Shown here: one piece after another, positions 8,144 to 15,523 of the stretch
Layout of the letters: every line of letters starts with the position of its first letter
Numbering within the stretch: the stretch's first letter is position 1
From: Mucilaginibacter sp. OK098
GTDB taxonomy: Bacteria; Bacteroidota; Bacteroidia; Sphingobacteriales; Sphingobacteriaceae
Assembly (NCBI RefSeq): GCF_900142915.1
Contig: NZ_FRCM01000013.1
Span: 20,125 to 84,124 of the forward strand
Length of the DNA stretch: 64,000 nucleotides
Direction of reading: 5' to 3'
The notes under the pieces: generated by a model
What the model saw: the letters and a program-made list of their open reading frames with translations, nothing else
Databases searched by the model: none
What the model was told of the DNA's origin: nothing
Made by a program: the position numbers and the translations under genes

Positions 8144-8896
8144 TTAAAGCTCCCTTACACCACCATCAAGCAACAGTTCGGCACCCAGCATAAAAGTTGA
8201 GTCGTCCGAGGCCAGGTAAAGAGCGGCAGCGGCCAATTCTTCTGGTTCCGCTACGCGTTTAACCGGCGTAAAATTTCCCATAGCTTCTTTCATTGCAGCA
8301 GCTCCTTCTGCGCTGCCGGTAACCGAAGCAAATACAGGTGTATCAACAGGTCCCGGGGTTAAGGCGTTAACGCGTATTTTGCGGTCAAGCAGTTCCGCAG
8401 AAAAACTGCGGGCAAGTGAACGTACAGCAGCCTTGGTTGCTGAATAAGCCGCATGGTTAGGAATGCCCTTACCGTTAACTGTCGAAGAAATCAGTACCAC
8501 CGATGCGCCGTCTTTTAATACCGGAAGGGCTTTTTGTACCGAAAAGAAAGCGCCTTTGAAATTGATATCGCTAACCTGGTCAAATTGTTCTTCGGTAAAA
8601 TCAGCCAGTGGCGCTAAAACGTAAACACCGGCATTTACGATCAGGGTGTCCACTTTACCAAAATGGTTTGATACTGTTTGATAAATCCGGGTCAGGTCAT
8701 CCAGTTTGGAGACGTCGCCCTGGATGCCCAGTCCGTTAGGGCCGATCTCGGCGACAGCCTGATCGATAGTTTTTTGGTTGCGGCCGGTAATAGCGACTTT
8801 GGCACCTTCCTGTGCAAAACGTTTGGCGATGGCTAAACCAATACCGCTGCTACCCCCGGTAATAACGGCTACTTTATTGTTCAATTTTTGTGACAT
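8144..8896 (-). CDS. Short-chain dehydrogenase/reductase
   Basis: A 250-aa classical SDR with the family's usual length. The NAD(P)-binding motif TGGSSGIG is at about 14-21, NAG at about 90, and the catalytic pair YSATK at about 150. It is a soluble NAD(P)H-dependent oxidoreductase of unknown substrate. A Crp-type dyad (8970-8983) lies upstream at the end of the Crp/Fnr gene, so it is probably controlled by that regulator. Two further intact SDRs with the same start (LKNKVAV) occur within 5 kb, which suggests a family that spread by duplication or repeated capture. Confidence 0.9.
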   Translation of the reverse strand: MSQKLNNKVAVITGGSSGIGLAIAKRFAQEGAKVAITGRNQKTIDQAVAEIGPNGLGIQGDVSKLDDLTRIYQTVSNHFGKVDTLIVNAGVYVLAPLADFTEEQFDQVSDINFKGAFFSVQKALPVLKDGASVVLISSTVNGKGIPNHAAYSATKAAVRSLARSFSAELLDRKIRVNALTPGPVDTPVFASVTGSAEGAAAMKEAMGNFTPVKRVAEPEELAAAALYLASDDSTFMLGAELLLDGGVREL

Positions 8897-8969
8897 AATA
8901 TTAAATTTTAGACCACAAAATTGGGGGTAATCGTACTTGGAAAACGATGAACTATCTTAAGAAAAACAC

Positions 8970-8983
8970 GTGAACTGGTTCAC
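8970..8983. promoter_or_regulatory. Crp/Fnr-type operator upstream of the SDR gene
   Basis: GTGAACTGGTTCAC is a perfect dyad with GTGA-N6-TCAC spacing, the core of the Crp consensus. It overlaps the last codons of the Crp/Fnr gene and lies about 75 bp before the SDR start. A near-identical dyad stands at 9613-9626. Confidence 0.7.
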
Positions 8984-9567
8984 TTTTTTCGCACCTTGTC
9001 GTTACGGATCTTCGACAAGAACTCCCGGGTCATATTAAGATAAGAGGCGAGTGCGTATTGCGGCAGGCGCTGCACTACCTGCGGATATTTGGCAACAAAT
9101 TCATTATACCGTTCTTCGGCGCTTTGCGTCAAATTAGATACGATGCGCCGCGCAAGATAAGCCGCCGAACGCTCAGCCATCAACAGGAACAGTGTCGCCA
9201 ATTCCAAATTGGCTTCTTTGAGTTGCTGCTCGGCCTGGTGATCGATCTGAAGAATGATACTATTTTCCAAAGCTTCTACGAACTGCGTGGCCGGTGTCTG
9301 GTGAATGTAACTGTTATAGTCCGAAAGCCACCAGTCCTCCACTGCAAACTGTATCGTATGTTCGTTTCCTTTATCATCTATTACATAAGAATGAAAAGCG
9401 CCTTTCAACACGTAAATCCGGTATTTGGCAACAAAGCCGGGCTGGATGAGCAATTGTTTTCTTTTGACCTTCACCACCCGGAATGCAGCGGTCAGTCGCT
9501 CCATGTTTTCAGGCGAAAGGCGGGTCTTATGATTTATATTTTCAATAAAGGGCGACAGGTCTTCCAT
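8980..9567 (-). CDS. Crp/Fnr family transcriptional regulator
   Basis: A 195-aa protein with a cyclic-nucleotide-binding-like beta-roll (about 20-120) and a C-terminal helix-turn-helix (ALASYLNMTREFLSKIRN, about 168-188). The pattern HTIQFAVEDWWLSDYNSY is typical of the short Bacteroidota Crp/Fnr branch. The cAMP-contacting residues are not recognisable, so the ligand is unknown. Crp-type dyads lie on both sides of the gene, before the SDR gene and between this gene and the divergent monooxygenase gene, which points to a local regulon including itself. Confidence 0.9.
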   Translation of the reverse strand: MEDLSPFIENINHKTRLSPENMERLTAAFRVVKVKRKQLLIQPGFVAKYRIYVLKGAFHSYVIDDKGNEHTIQFAVEDWWLSDYNSYIHQTPATQFVEALENSIILQIDHQAEQQLKEANLELATLFLLMAERSAAYLARRIVSNLTQSAEERYNEFVAKYPQVVQRLPQYALASYLNMTREFLSKIRNDKVRKK

Positions 9568-9612
9568 GGTATTAAATTACAAATTAACGCATTTTTTCGG
9601 GAAGCATTTTTT

Positions 9613-9626
9613 GTGAACCAGTTCAC
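9613..9626. promoter_or_regulatory. Crp/Fnr-type operator in the divergent promoter region
   Basis: TGTGAACCAGTTCACC matches TGTGA-N6-TCACA almost perfectly. A TAGTTTTG box at 9649-9656 fits the Bacteroidota -7 consensus. The dyad centre is about 33 bp before that box, near -42 from the likely start site, which is a class II activator position for the monooxygenase gene. Confidence 0.72.
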
Positions 9627-9719
9627 CTTTTTTGAGGGGTGGGTTGGGTAGTTTTGCCATCTGCTATCAGGACTGATCCTGATTGGCATTTTTTTTAACG
9701 CATTCAACAAATAAACATC

Positions 9720-10013
9720 ATGGAAAAATTTGCATTACTCGCACGCCTGGAAGCTAAACCTGGCAAAGAACAGGAAGTCGCTGATTTCATAAAAAGCGCT
9801 TTACCTTTGGCTCAAGCCGAAACAGAAACTGTGTGTTGGTACGCCCTTCAAATCGGGGCGTCCACTTTCGGCATTTTCGACACCTTTACGGATGAGGCCG
9901 GCCGCAACGCGCACCTGGGCGGCGAGATCGCCAAGGCACTGATGGCCAAAGCACCTGAGTTGTTAGCTACCAGTCCGGTAATCGAAAAGGTAGACTTGCT
10001 GGCGATTAAATAA
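9720..10013 (+). CDS. Antibiotic biosynthesis monooxygenase-like protein (putative quinol monooxygenase)
   Basis: A 97-aa ABM-fold protein of ferredoxin-like shape. It starts FALLARLEAKPGKEQEVADF and has GIFDTFTDEAGRNAHLGGEI in the middle, a common pattern of YgiN-like proteins. Such proteins oxidise quinols or polyphenols without a cofactor, usually as dimers; the substrate here is unknown. It is divergent from the Crp/Fnr gene and carries a Crp-type dyad at an activator position. Together with the neighbouring SDR genes it suggests a response to quinone or other electrophile stress, which is an inference. Confidence 0.85.
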   Translation: MEKFALLARLEAKPGKEQEVADFIKSALPLAQAETETVCWYALQIGASTFGIFDTFTDEAGRNAHLGGEIAKALMAKAPELLATSPVIEKVDLLAIK

Positions 10014-10275
10014 ATTCTGGCTATTTTAACCTGCCGGAGCAATGGATCGACGCTGATGGCTTACAGATTAAAGTCATCGGCGCCGCAACGCTCCGCAGCA
10101 ATCTTTAAGATTATTAGCACCTGAGATTGCTAACATAACCCGGTGCCCAGGCGCACGTAACAGCCTAATCAAGCCTGCCGGATACGCAGCTTACCCACCT
10201 GTGGTAACCCAATTGGGCTCGAACCAAAACATGCCCTTATTTGCTTTAAACAAAGGTTTTTAAATTGACTAAAAC

Positions 10276-10311
10276 AAAAACGGCCTTTACGATATCGTAA
10301 AGGCCGTTTTT
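10276..10311. terminator. 36-bp perfect palindrome, terminator-like
   Basis: A perfect palindrome from AAAAACGGCC to GGCCGTTTTT with ATAT at the centre. Read on the minus strand it directly follows the tRNA 3' half and resembles the terminator that normally follows a tRNA gene. Confidence 0.7.
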
Positions 10312-10354
10312 GCGCCCACCCGGGCTCGAACCAGGGACCAAAAGATTATCAGTC
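10311..10354 (-). tRNA. 3' half of a tRNA-Ile(GAT)-like gene, attachment-site remnant
   Basis: On the minus strand the anticodon loop CTGATAA (GAT) is followed by stem TCTTT, variable loop TGGTC, T-stem CCTGG with loop TTCGAGC and CCGGG, acceptor TGGGCGC and discriminator A. All arms on the 3' side are well formed. The 5' side of the anticodon stem (ATCGA) does not pair, and no D-arm or 5' acceptor is present. A breakpoint at the anticodon loop is what tyrosine-recombinase integration into a tRNA gene leaves behind. It is not a functional tRNA. Confidence 0.6.
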
Positions 10355-10441
10355 GATTACTGGTTCGAAAATATCTTGAGCAAAAACTGCGTTTTTGACT
10401 TGCTTAAGGCTAATTTACGACTATGATTCTTGTATTTGCAA

Positions 10442-10472
10442 AAAATCCCTGCTTCCGGAAGAAACAGGGATT
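10442..10472. terminator. Hairpin terminator
   Basis: AAATCCCTG and CAGGGATTT form the stem, with TTCCGGAA inside the loop. Very similar hairpin DNA stands at 12321-12354. It ends minus-strand transcription of the SDR gene at 10579-11337. Confidence 0.6.
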
Positions 10473-10482
10473 TGAAAGAAAC

Positions 10483-10560
10483 TTAAGTTTTTGAACCCAT
10501 TATTTTTTGCGTTTTGGTGAAACCACCGTCAACCAATAATTCCGTCCCATTGTCTTTCAT
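10483..10560 (-). pseudogene. C-terminal stub of a short-chain dehydrogenase
   Basis: A 25-codon frame, MKDNGTELLVDGGFTKTQK and six more residues, matches the conserved C-terminal strand of SDRs (compare GAELLLDGG in the intact gene at 8144). Everything upstream of it has been replaced by another SDR gene, which ends at 10579. It is the trace of a deleted or recombined fourth member. Confidence 0.6.
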
Positions 10561-10578
10561 TTTTTTGAGTTTACGAAT

Positions 10579-11337
10579 TTAAAAACCATACATACCACCC
10601 GAAACGGAAATTTGCTCACCCGTAATCCACGCTGCATCATCGGAAGCAAGAAATACAACAGCTTTCGCAATATCTTCGGGCTGGCCTCTGCGACCAAGCG
10701 GTGTATTGGCAATAAACATTTTTTCATACTCACTGCCGGCAGTAACGCCCGCACTGGTTGCACCTTCTGTTTCCGTAGCACCCGGCAAAACAGAATTGAT
10801 CCGAATGTTTTTTGCACCCAGTTCTTTCGATAAAGAAATCGTTAGGGCATCTAATGCCGCTTTAGTTGCAGAATATAGAGAGGCTCCAGGAAGGGGCATC
10901 TTGCTGGCACCTGAACTGATATTGATGACATTCCCGCCCTTATCGCCAAACAGTTTCAAAGCCGCTTGAATAGTTAGTATGGGACCAAGTACATTGACAT
11001 TAAAACTATTATGAAAAATTTCTGCTGATATCAGTTCTATAGGTGCATATCCCTGATAAACCGCATTGTTGACCAAAATATCCAAGGTGCCGAAAGCCCG
11101 CTTTGTTTCTTCAAACAGCCTGGTTACATCGGCTTCTTTAGATACATCGGCCTGTACCGCAATGGCTATGCCTCCATTGTCGGTTATCTCCTTAACCACG
11201 CTATCTGCGCCTTCTTTACTTGAGGCATAATTCACAACAACCCTTGCGCCTTCTGCCGCAAAGTGTTTTGCTATAGATGCACCTATTCCTTTTGAAGCAC
11301 CGGTAACTACGGCTACTTTGTTTTTTAATTTACTCAT
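10579..11337 (-). CDS. Short-chain dehydrogenase/reductase
   Basis: A 252-aa classical SDR. TGASKGIG at about 12-19 binds NAD(P), NNAV near 88 is the structural Asn motif, YSATK near 154 holds the catalytic Tyr and Lys, and SGGMYGF closes the protein. It resembles the glucose-1-dehydrogenase/3-oxoacyl-ACP reductase branch, but the substrate cannot be read from sequence. It has an upstream gap of about 380 bp and appears to be transcribed alone. Confidence 0.9.
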   Translation of the reverse strand: MSKLKNKVAVVTGASKGIGASIAKHFAAEGARVVVNYASSKEGADSVVKEITDNGGIAIAVQADVSKEADVTRLFEETKRAFGTLDILVNNAVYQGYAPIELISAEIFHNSFNVNVLGPILTIQAALKLFGDKGGNVINISSGASKMPLPGASLYSATKAALDALTISLSKELGAKNIRINSVLPGATETEGATSAGVTAGSEYEKMFIANTPLGRRGQPEDIAKAVVFLASDDAAWITGEQISVSGGMYGF

Positions 11338-11718
11338 TATTTCTATTTATTAATTCATTTTTTGTTGATATTCATTCAATCGCCTGATTTCAAATTCTTC
11401 AGGGTTTTTCCGTTCTGAATTATATCCAAAGATGCTGTGCTGTAACGAACTGCGTGTTGACATGAATCATTAAATACGCTTGATGTAGGTCAATACAAGG
11501 TGATGATCTATATCATATTAACATGATAACGAATTGTAAAATAGTAACTTACGATAGAGGTGAAAAACCAAAGTAGCAGAAAGCCAGACCGGTCACAACG
11601 GCACATATTCCATTGATATGAACTTTTTTTGCATTGAGGAAGATATATCGATGGGGTTTCTGAAGCGGCAATTGAAAAGTCGGCCGCTTTGTGGAAAAGC
11701 TATATTAAAGCGTAAGAT
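11338..11718. other. Intergenic region, no gene supported
   Basis: Contains an ATGATCTATATCAT dyad near 11500 that could bind an Fnr-like protein. A plus-strand open end (AAIEKSAALWKSYIKA) near 11660-11712 has no start and no family that I recognise. Confidence 0.35.
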
Positions 11719-12306
11719 CTATTTAAAAGAGTTTTTCTTTAACCTGCTCAAAGTTTCCGGGGATAAACCCAGATAAGAAGCGATCATGTTTTGCGGGAAC
11801 CGCTGTAGAAAATGCGGATAATTGCTGATCAAATCCTCGTAACGCTCTTCAGCCGTATAGCTCATAGCAGCCTGCATTCTTTTCTGGTTTGCAATGGTGT
11901 AATTTTGACTGATCACGTTCGCCATCGCTGAAAAGGCAGGTATAGGCTTAAGAAAGTCCTCAATTTGAGCATTGGATGATTGCAGAACCTCCAGATCCTC
12001 CAGCGCTTCAATATTAAAGCGACTTGGCGTTAACAGGTAAAAGCTTTCGAAATCGGCCAGCCACCAATTTTCCAAAGATAATTTCAGTATATGTTCATGC
12101 CCTTTTTCATCTACCGTAAAGGTCCGGGCAGATCCTTTTACAATAAATCCAATATATTTACATACGTCTCCTTCCTGTAAAAAGTATTGCCGTTTTCGAA
12201 GTTTTTTGGGTTTGAAATGAGCCATCAACAAACGCTTATCATCCTCTGAAAGCAGTTTGCCTGATATTTCCTGAATGTAATCGAAAAGCGCTTCAAAATT
12301 AGACAT
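11719..12306 (-). CDS. Crp/Fnr family transcriptional regulator
   Basis: A 195-aa protein of the same length and layout as the regulator at 8980-9567: beta-roll with HILKLSLENWWLADFESFYL around 86-105 and a C-terminal helix-turn-helix (MIASYLGLSPETLSRLKK, about 174-191). The two are clearly related but diverged. It lies downstream of the SDR gene at 12382 in the same orientation, with a terminator-like hairpin in between, so it may have its own weak promoter. Ligand and targets are unknown. Confidence 0.9.
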   Translation of the reverse strand: MSNFEALFDYIQEISGKLLSEDDKRLLMAHFKPKKLRKRQYFLQEGDVCKYIGFIVKGSARTFTVDEKGHEHILKLSLENWWLADFESFYLLTPSRFNIEALEDLEVLQSSNAQIEDFLKPIPAFSAMANVISQNYTIANQKRMQAAMSYTAEERYEDLISNYPHFLQRFPQNMIASYLGLSPETLSRLKKNSFK

Positions 12307-12320
12307 CGTTCAAGTATATA

Positions 12321-12354
12321 AAAAAATCCCTGCTTCCTGAAGAAATAGGGATTA
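12321..12354. terminator. Hairpin between SDR and Crp/Fnr genes
   Basis: AATCCCT and AGGGATT form a stem around GCTTCCTGAAGAAAT. It closely resembles the hairpin at 10442-10472, so the 3' flank may have been duplicated together with the SDR gene. Confidence 0.5.
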
Positions 12355-12381
12355 AATAAACCCGCGCCGCTGTGGGGTCAA

Positions 12382-13134
12382 TTACTTAGACAAATAGGTC
12401 ATACCACCATCAACAAGGATTTCAGCGCCAAGGATAAACGAAGAATCATCAGAAGCCAGGAAAACCGCTGTTTTACCAATATCAGATGGTTGCCCAATTC
12501 TGCCTATCGGCATTTCACCTGCAAAGTGTGTTTTTATAGCTTCAATTTGTTCTAAGGGAACAAACTTTTCAAATGCTGGTGTATCTGTTGTACCTGGCGT
12601 TATTACGTTTGCTCTGATCTTTCTGCCTAAAAGGTCGCTTGAAAATGCTTTTGCAAAAAAGATTACGGCCGCTTTTGCAGCACCATAAAGCGTAAAATTC
12701 GGATATGCCCGATGTGCTGCATTTGACCCGATAAGAATAATAGAACCACCATCATTCATATAGGGCAGTGCATTATGAACAGTGAAGTAAACACTTTTCA
12801 GGTTTAGATCCATAGTCTTATCATAGTCGGCTTCGCCAAGATCTGCCACAGTTCCTACAGCTCCACCACCTGCATTGGCTACGATCACGTCTATTTTACC
12901 AAATTTTTCAGCTGTTTCTTTAAACACTCTTTCCAGGTCGGCAAGGTTGGTTACATCGGCATTTATGGCTATAAAATTATCTCCAAGCCGAGCCGCAGAA
13001 TTATCTAAAGTTTCCTGATTTCTGCCGACAATAACTCCTTTAGCACCTTCATTTTTAAATTCCCTGGCAATGCCAAATCCAATGCCACTATTACCACCCG
13101 TAATAACTGCTACTTTATTTTTTAATCTACTCAT
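12382..13134 (-). CDS. Short-chain dehydrogenase/reductase
   Basis: A 250-aa classical SDR: TGGNSGIG at about 12-19, NAGGG near 88, YGAAK near 150 with catalytic Tyr and Lys, and a C-terminal ILGAEILVDGGMTYL. It is divergent from an HxlR-type regulator, 106 bp away, with face-to-face promoters. In many bacteria HxlR proteins regulate the adjacent oxidoreductase gene in response to aldehydes or electrophiles; here that is inference from position. Confidence 0.9.
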   Translation of the reverse strand: MSRLKNKVAVITGGNSGIGFGIAREFKNEGAKGVIVGRNQETLDNSAARLGDNFIAINADVTNLADLERVFKETAEKFGKIDVIVANAGGGAVGTVADLGEADYDKTMDLNLKSVYFTVHNALPYMNDGGSIILIGSNAAHRAYPNFTLYGAAKAAVIFFAKAFSSDLLGRKIRANVITPGTTDTPAFEKFVPLEQIEAIKTHFAGEMPIGRIGQPSDIGKTAVFLASDDSSFILGAEILVDGGMTYLSK

Positions 13135-13161
13135 TATTTCTATTATTTAATGTTTGAGCGA

Positions 13162-13198
13162 CAAAGGTATATTGCGTAAGTTATTTTTAGTAACTTTG
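13162..13198. promoter_or_regulatory. Divergent promoters of the SDR and hxlR-type genes
   Basis: TACCTTTG on the minus strand (13162-13169) and TAACTTTG on the plus strand (13191-13198) both fit the -7 consensus TAnnTTTG. The plus-strand start region that follows carries three GTAAC repeats (near 13213, 13230 and 13236), plausible contacts for the HxlR protein. Confidence 0.6.
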
Positions 13199-13240
13199 TA
13201 CTGAAAAATAACAGTAACACAGAGGTAACAAAGTAACATT

Positions 13241-13597
13241 ATGGGGTGTGTAATAGCAGAGTTCCAACAGGAGCAAAAGAAAAGAATGAGGGCCGTTCAG
13301 GATTCAATGGATGCGCTGAATGGGAAATGGAAGATTGCTATTATTTCGTCTATTTGCTGTTACGGCAAAAGGCGATTTTCCGATATTTTGAATGATATAG
13401 AAGGAATTTCCAACAGAATGCTGAGCAAAGAATTAAAGGAATTAGAAATAAACCAGTTGGTAAAACGAACCGTTTTAGATACACAACCTATAACGGTTCA
13501 ATATGAATTGACGGAACACGGCGATACGCTGCAAACCATCATCAGTAACCTTACAGATTGGGGAATTGTACACCGAAAGAAAATTGTCGGGAAATAA
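13241..13597 (+). CDS. HxlR family winged-helix regulator
   Basis: A 118-aa MarR-like winged-helix protein. The family core is clear: LNGKWKIAIISSICCYGKRRFSDI at about 26-49, then ISNRMLSKELKELEINQLV and YELTEHG. Cys4 and the CC pair near 39 are candidate redox or electrophile sensors, as in other HxlR proteins. It is divergent from the SDR gene at 12382 and probably controls it and itself. Immediately downstream begins mobile-element debris. Confidence 0.9.
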   Translation: MGCVIAEFQQEQKKRMRAVQDSMDALNGKWKIAIISSICCYGKRRFSDILNDIEGISNRMLSKELKELEINQLVKRTVLDTQPITVQYELTEHGDTLQTIISNLTDWGIVHRKKIVGK

Positions 13598-13624
13598 TGT
13601 TCGTTTTTTGTTGGTTGTCGTCCT

Positions 13625-13786
13625 GGCATTGCTGCCAACAACCTCGTATCAGCCATTCGGTTGCCCAATAACCTGTTTACCGACTATGTGGGTACAGAAG
13701 TCGGCAGTGACCTGATTATCCTGCAAAAGAACACCGATAAGCTAATCTACTTTGATATTTTTCAGCTTGAGAGATTTGGATTGTAA
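13625..13786 (+). pseudogene. Fragment of an ICE-type N6-adenine DNA methylase/helicase gene
   Basis: An open frame reads AANNLVSAIRLPNNLFTDY, then VGTEVGSDLIILQKNTDKL, then IYFDIFQLERFGL and stop. From memory this matches an internal block of the very large methylase-helicase proteins carried by Bacteroidota integrative conjugative elements (ANLVSAIRLP-NLFTD-AGTEVGSDLI-LQK). Only about 50 codons of a protein normally well over 1000 aa remain. It directly precedes repeat copy B. Confidence 0.65.
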
Positions 13787-13816
13787 ATAAAAATGAAAAC
13801 TTTGTAAATAAATCGT

Positions 13817-14035
13817 AACCAGGTGTAAACATTTTTCAGGGTGGAACACAATTTTGATTAACAGGAAAAAGTGGAACACGCTTATTATAAGTCAATTACA
13901 AGAAATCGCCAAAAAAGCAAAAAAAAACCATAACTGTTGATTATCAGATACTTACATATTGTCATTTACTTAAGTATCTTATAATCAACATGTTTCACGG
14001 TGTTCCAAGTGTTCCGCGTGTAAAAATGGAACGCT
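13817..14035 (+). repeat. Diverged direct repeat, copy B
   Basis: The partner of 7585-7800. It keeps the PGVNIFQGGTQF tail and stop, then a second frame VEHAYYKSITRNRQKSKK that breaks at a nine-A run and resumes as TVDYQILTYCHLLKYLIINM, ending at the stop beside 14035. It lies next to the methylase fragment, so the repeat probably belongs to the same lost element. Confidence 0.8.
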
Positions 14036-14044
14036 AATTTACTT

Positions 14045-14902
14045 TTAGTTGTCTTTACCTTTGGCTGATTCAAAAAAATCACCTACATCACCAATGGCAG
14101 TCCTGGTGCATCTCAAAATAATATCCTGGAGGTCTGCACCTGAACTATGGAGCGGGTCAATAGCTTTTACCAATTTTGTCCTCAATGTAAACAGTTCCGC
14201 CCTGTTAAATTTCTTTGACGCTTTTACTAATTCCAATTTCATTCGCTCCTCCTGTTGATCTTGTTTAGGATTAAATATCCCATTCAATTGACTGCATTGG
14301 TCGCAAACGCCATTTTTGTTTACCAGGGCACACCTGTTATCAAAAACGTTAGTCATAGTATCTCTGGAAAAGTTCAGCAGATGTTTTACAACTCCTTCCG
14401 TACTCTCCATGATGAGACAAATTTCTTTGGTTTGAAAATCGTAAATATCCTTTAAGATGAGTGCTACCTGGTTTTCTATAGGCAAGGTTTTCGAGATGCA
14501 GGTGAAACAAAAATCGATGTGCTCTTTCATTTCATAGGCTCCGGCATGGGAGGTCTGGTGAACAATCCTGAACGACTGTTGGATCTCCGCGGTACTGATG
14601 GCTAAAATTGCGCCCTGATCCTGTGCATCAGCTGGCCATCTGTTTAATTTTCTCAAATGATCATAGGCCAGGTTGGTCGCTATTTTAAATACCCAAGTTT
14701 TGAGGGAGGAATCCTGGTTGTAGGCGGAGATCTTATCAAACGCCTTGATGAAAGTATCATGCATCAGGTCATCCACGTCGTTCCGATCAGTAGTTAAACG
14801 ATAGAGATAAGATTTCAGCTGGTTTTGAAATTCCGCAAACAGCATTTGAAATGATTTAATATCGCCTGTCAAAGCTTTTTTAAGAATGTCTTCTTTTTCC
14901 AT
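14045..14902 (-). CDS. ECF-like RNA polymerase sigma factor with cysteine-bearing C-terminal extension
   Basis: A protein of about 285 aa. Region 2 is visible as DVDDLMHDTFIKAFDKISAYNQ with LKTWVFKIATNLAYDHLRK, and region 4 as DIYDFQTKEICLIMESTEGVVKHLL. Ordinary ECF factors end near 180-200 aa; here about 90 residues follow, including NKNGVCDQCSQLNG (a CxxC pair) and a helical tail. I chose ATG 14902 over a TTG at 14911. No anti-sigma gene is adjacent. The leader sequence upstream is duplicated before the next gene of the operon. Confidence 0.8.
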   Translation of the reverse strand: MEKEDILKKALTGDIKSFQMLFAEFQNQLKSYLYRLTTDRNDVDDLMHDTFIKAFDKISAYNQDSSLKTWVFKIATNLAYDHLRKLNRWPADAQDQGAILAISTAEIQQSFRIVHQTSHAGAYEMKEHIDFCFTCISKTLPIENQVALILKDIYDFQTKEICLIMESTEGVVKHLLNFSRDTMTNVFDNRCALVNKNGVCDQCSQLNGIFNPKQDQQEERMKLELVKASKKFNRAELFTLRTKLVKAIDPLHSSGADLQDIILRCTRTAIGDVGDFFESAKGKDN

Positions 14903-14918
14903 TTTAATCAATTTATGT

Positions 14919-14968
14919 TAGGTAATAAAGCGGGCCGCAGACTTGTTGAAAGACCGCGACCCAATATA
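14919..14968 (-). repeat. Duplicated leader element, copy 1
   Basis: About 50 bases that align with 15471-15520; the common plus-strand core is TAGGTAATAAAGC, then GGC-GCAGACTTG, then GAAAGAC or GAAGAC and CCCAATA. Each copy lies just upstream of a minus-strand start codon (sigma factor and NTF2-like gene). Confidence 0.65.
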
Positions 14969-15014
14969 TATAATAGATGGTGAATATGCTGCTTTTGTAA
15001 TCTGACGGTTATCA

Positions 15015-15443
15015 TTAATTGGGGAGTGCGCCGAAATGAAGTGCAAGTAATTTCCAACTGTTCCTGATTTTTGTGAAAACTTCGATGTAGGACAGGTGCA
15101 GGATAACCTTATTACCCGAAATAGTGACCGTGAATTTTCCTTTACCAACAACAGTAGCTGTACTGTTTTCAACGGTGGCTATATTTTCTTCAACATCAAT
15201 GTTATTGTGAACAAAGTTGCCGCTTCTTAAAATGGTAAGATACTGATCTTTCCGTTGAATTTCACCCGTACCAATGACTAATATAAATTTTTGATCAAAG
15301 ATGTTAGCGAGTGAATCAACCTGGTTTGTTATGTCCCACCTAAAAATAGTATTGGATAATGCGAGGATTTGTGTTTCTTGCACTGATTGGGCAGAAACAG
15401 CCCCTGCTGCTAATAGCAGCAACGCAGTGAGTATTATTTTCAT
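15015..15443 (-). CDS. Secreted NTF2-like (DUF4440/SnoaL-type) protein
   Basis: A 142-aa protein with a clear signal peptide (MKIILTALLLLAAGAVSAQS, cut after about residue 19). The remainder fits the NTF2-like fold: a helix ILALSNTIFRWDI, a strand DQKFILVIGTGEIQ, and a closing WKLLALHFGALP. This family includes enzymes and ligand-binding proteins; no catalytic residues can be assigned. It lies between the SDR at 15524 and the sigma factor on the same strand and may be co-transcribed with them. Confidence 0.75.
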   Translation of the reverse strand: MKIILTALLLLAAGAVSAQSVQETQILALSNTIFRWDITNQVDSLANIFDQKFILVIGTGEIQRKDQYLTILRSGNFVHNNIDVEENIATVENSTATVVGKGKFTVTISGNKVILHLSYIEVFTKIRNSWKLLALHFGALPN

Positions 15444-15470
15444 ATTGATTTAATTAATTGGAGATTGTTA

Positions 15471-15520
15471 TAGGTAATAAAGCAGGCTGCAGACTTGCAG
15501 GAAGACTGTGCCCAATAAAT
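15471..15520 (-). repeat. Duplicated leader element, copy 2
   Basis: The second copy of the 50-base element, located between the NTF2-like gene start and the SDR stop codon. See 14919-14968. Confidence 0.65.
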
Positions 15521-15523
15521 TTA

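Larger units (their letters stand above)
10014..10578. other. Intergenic stretch with mobile-DNA scars
   Basis: Holds a 36-bp palindrome, a tRNA-Ile 3' half, a hairpin and an SDR C-terminal stub, listed separately. A T-arm-like fragment (GGTTCGAGCCCAATTGGG on the minus strand) also occurs near 10208-10228. The first 100 bases keep an open frame (YFNLPEQWIDADGLQIKV) with no start and no recognised family. Confidence 0.5.
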
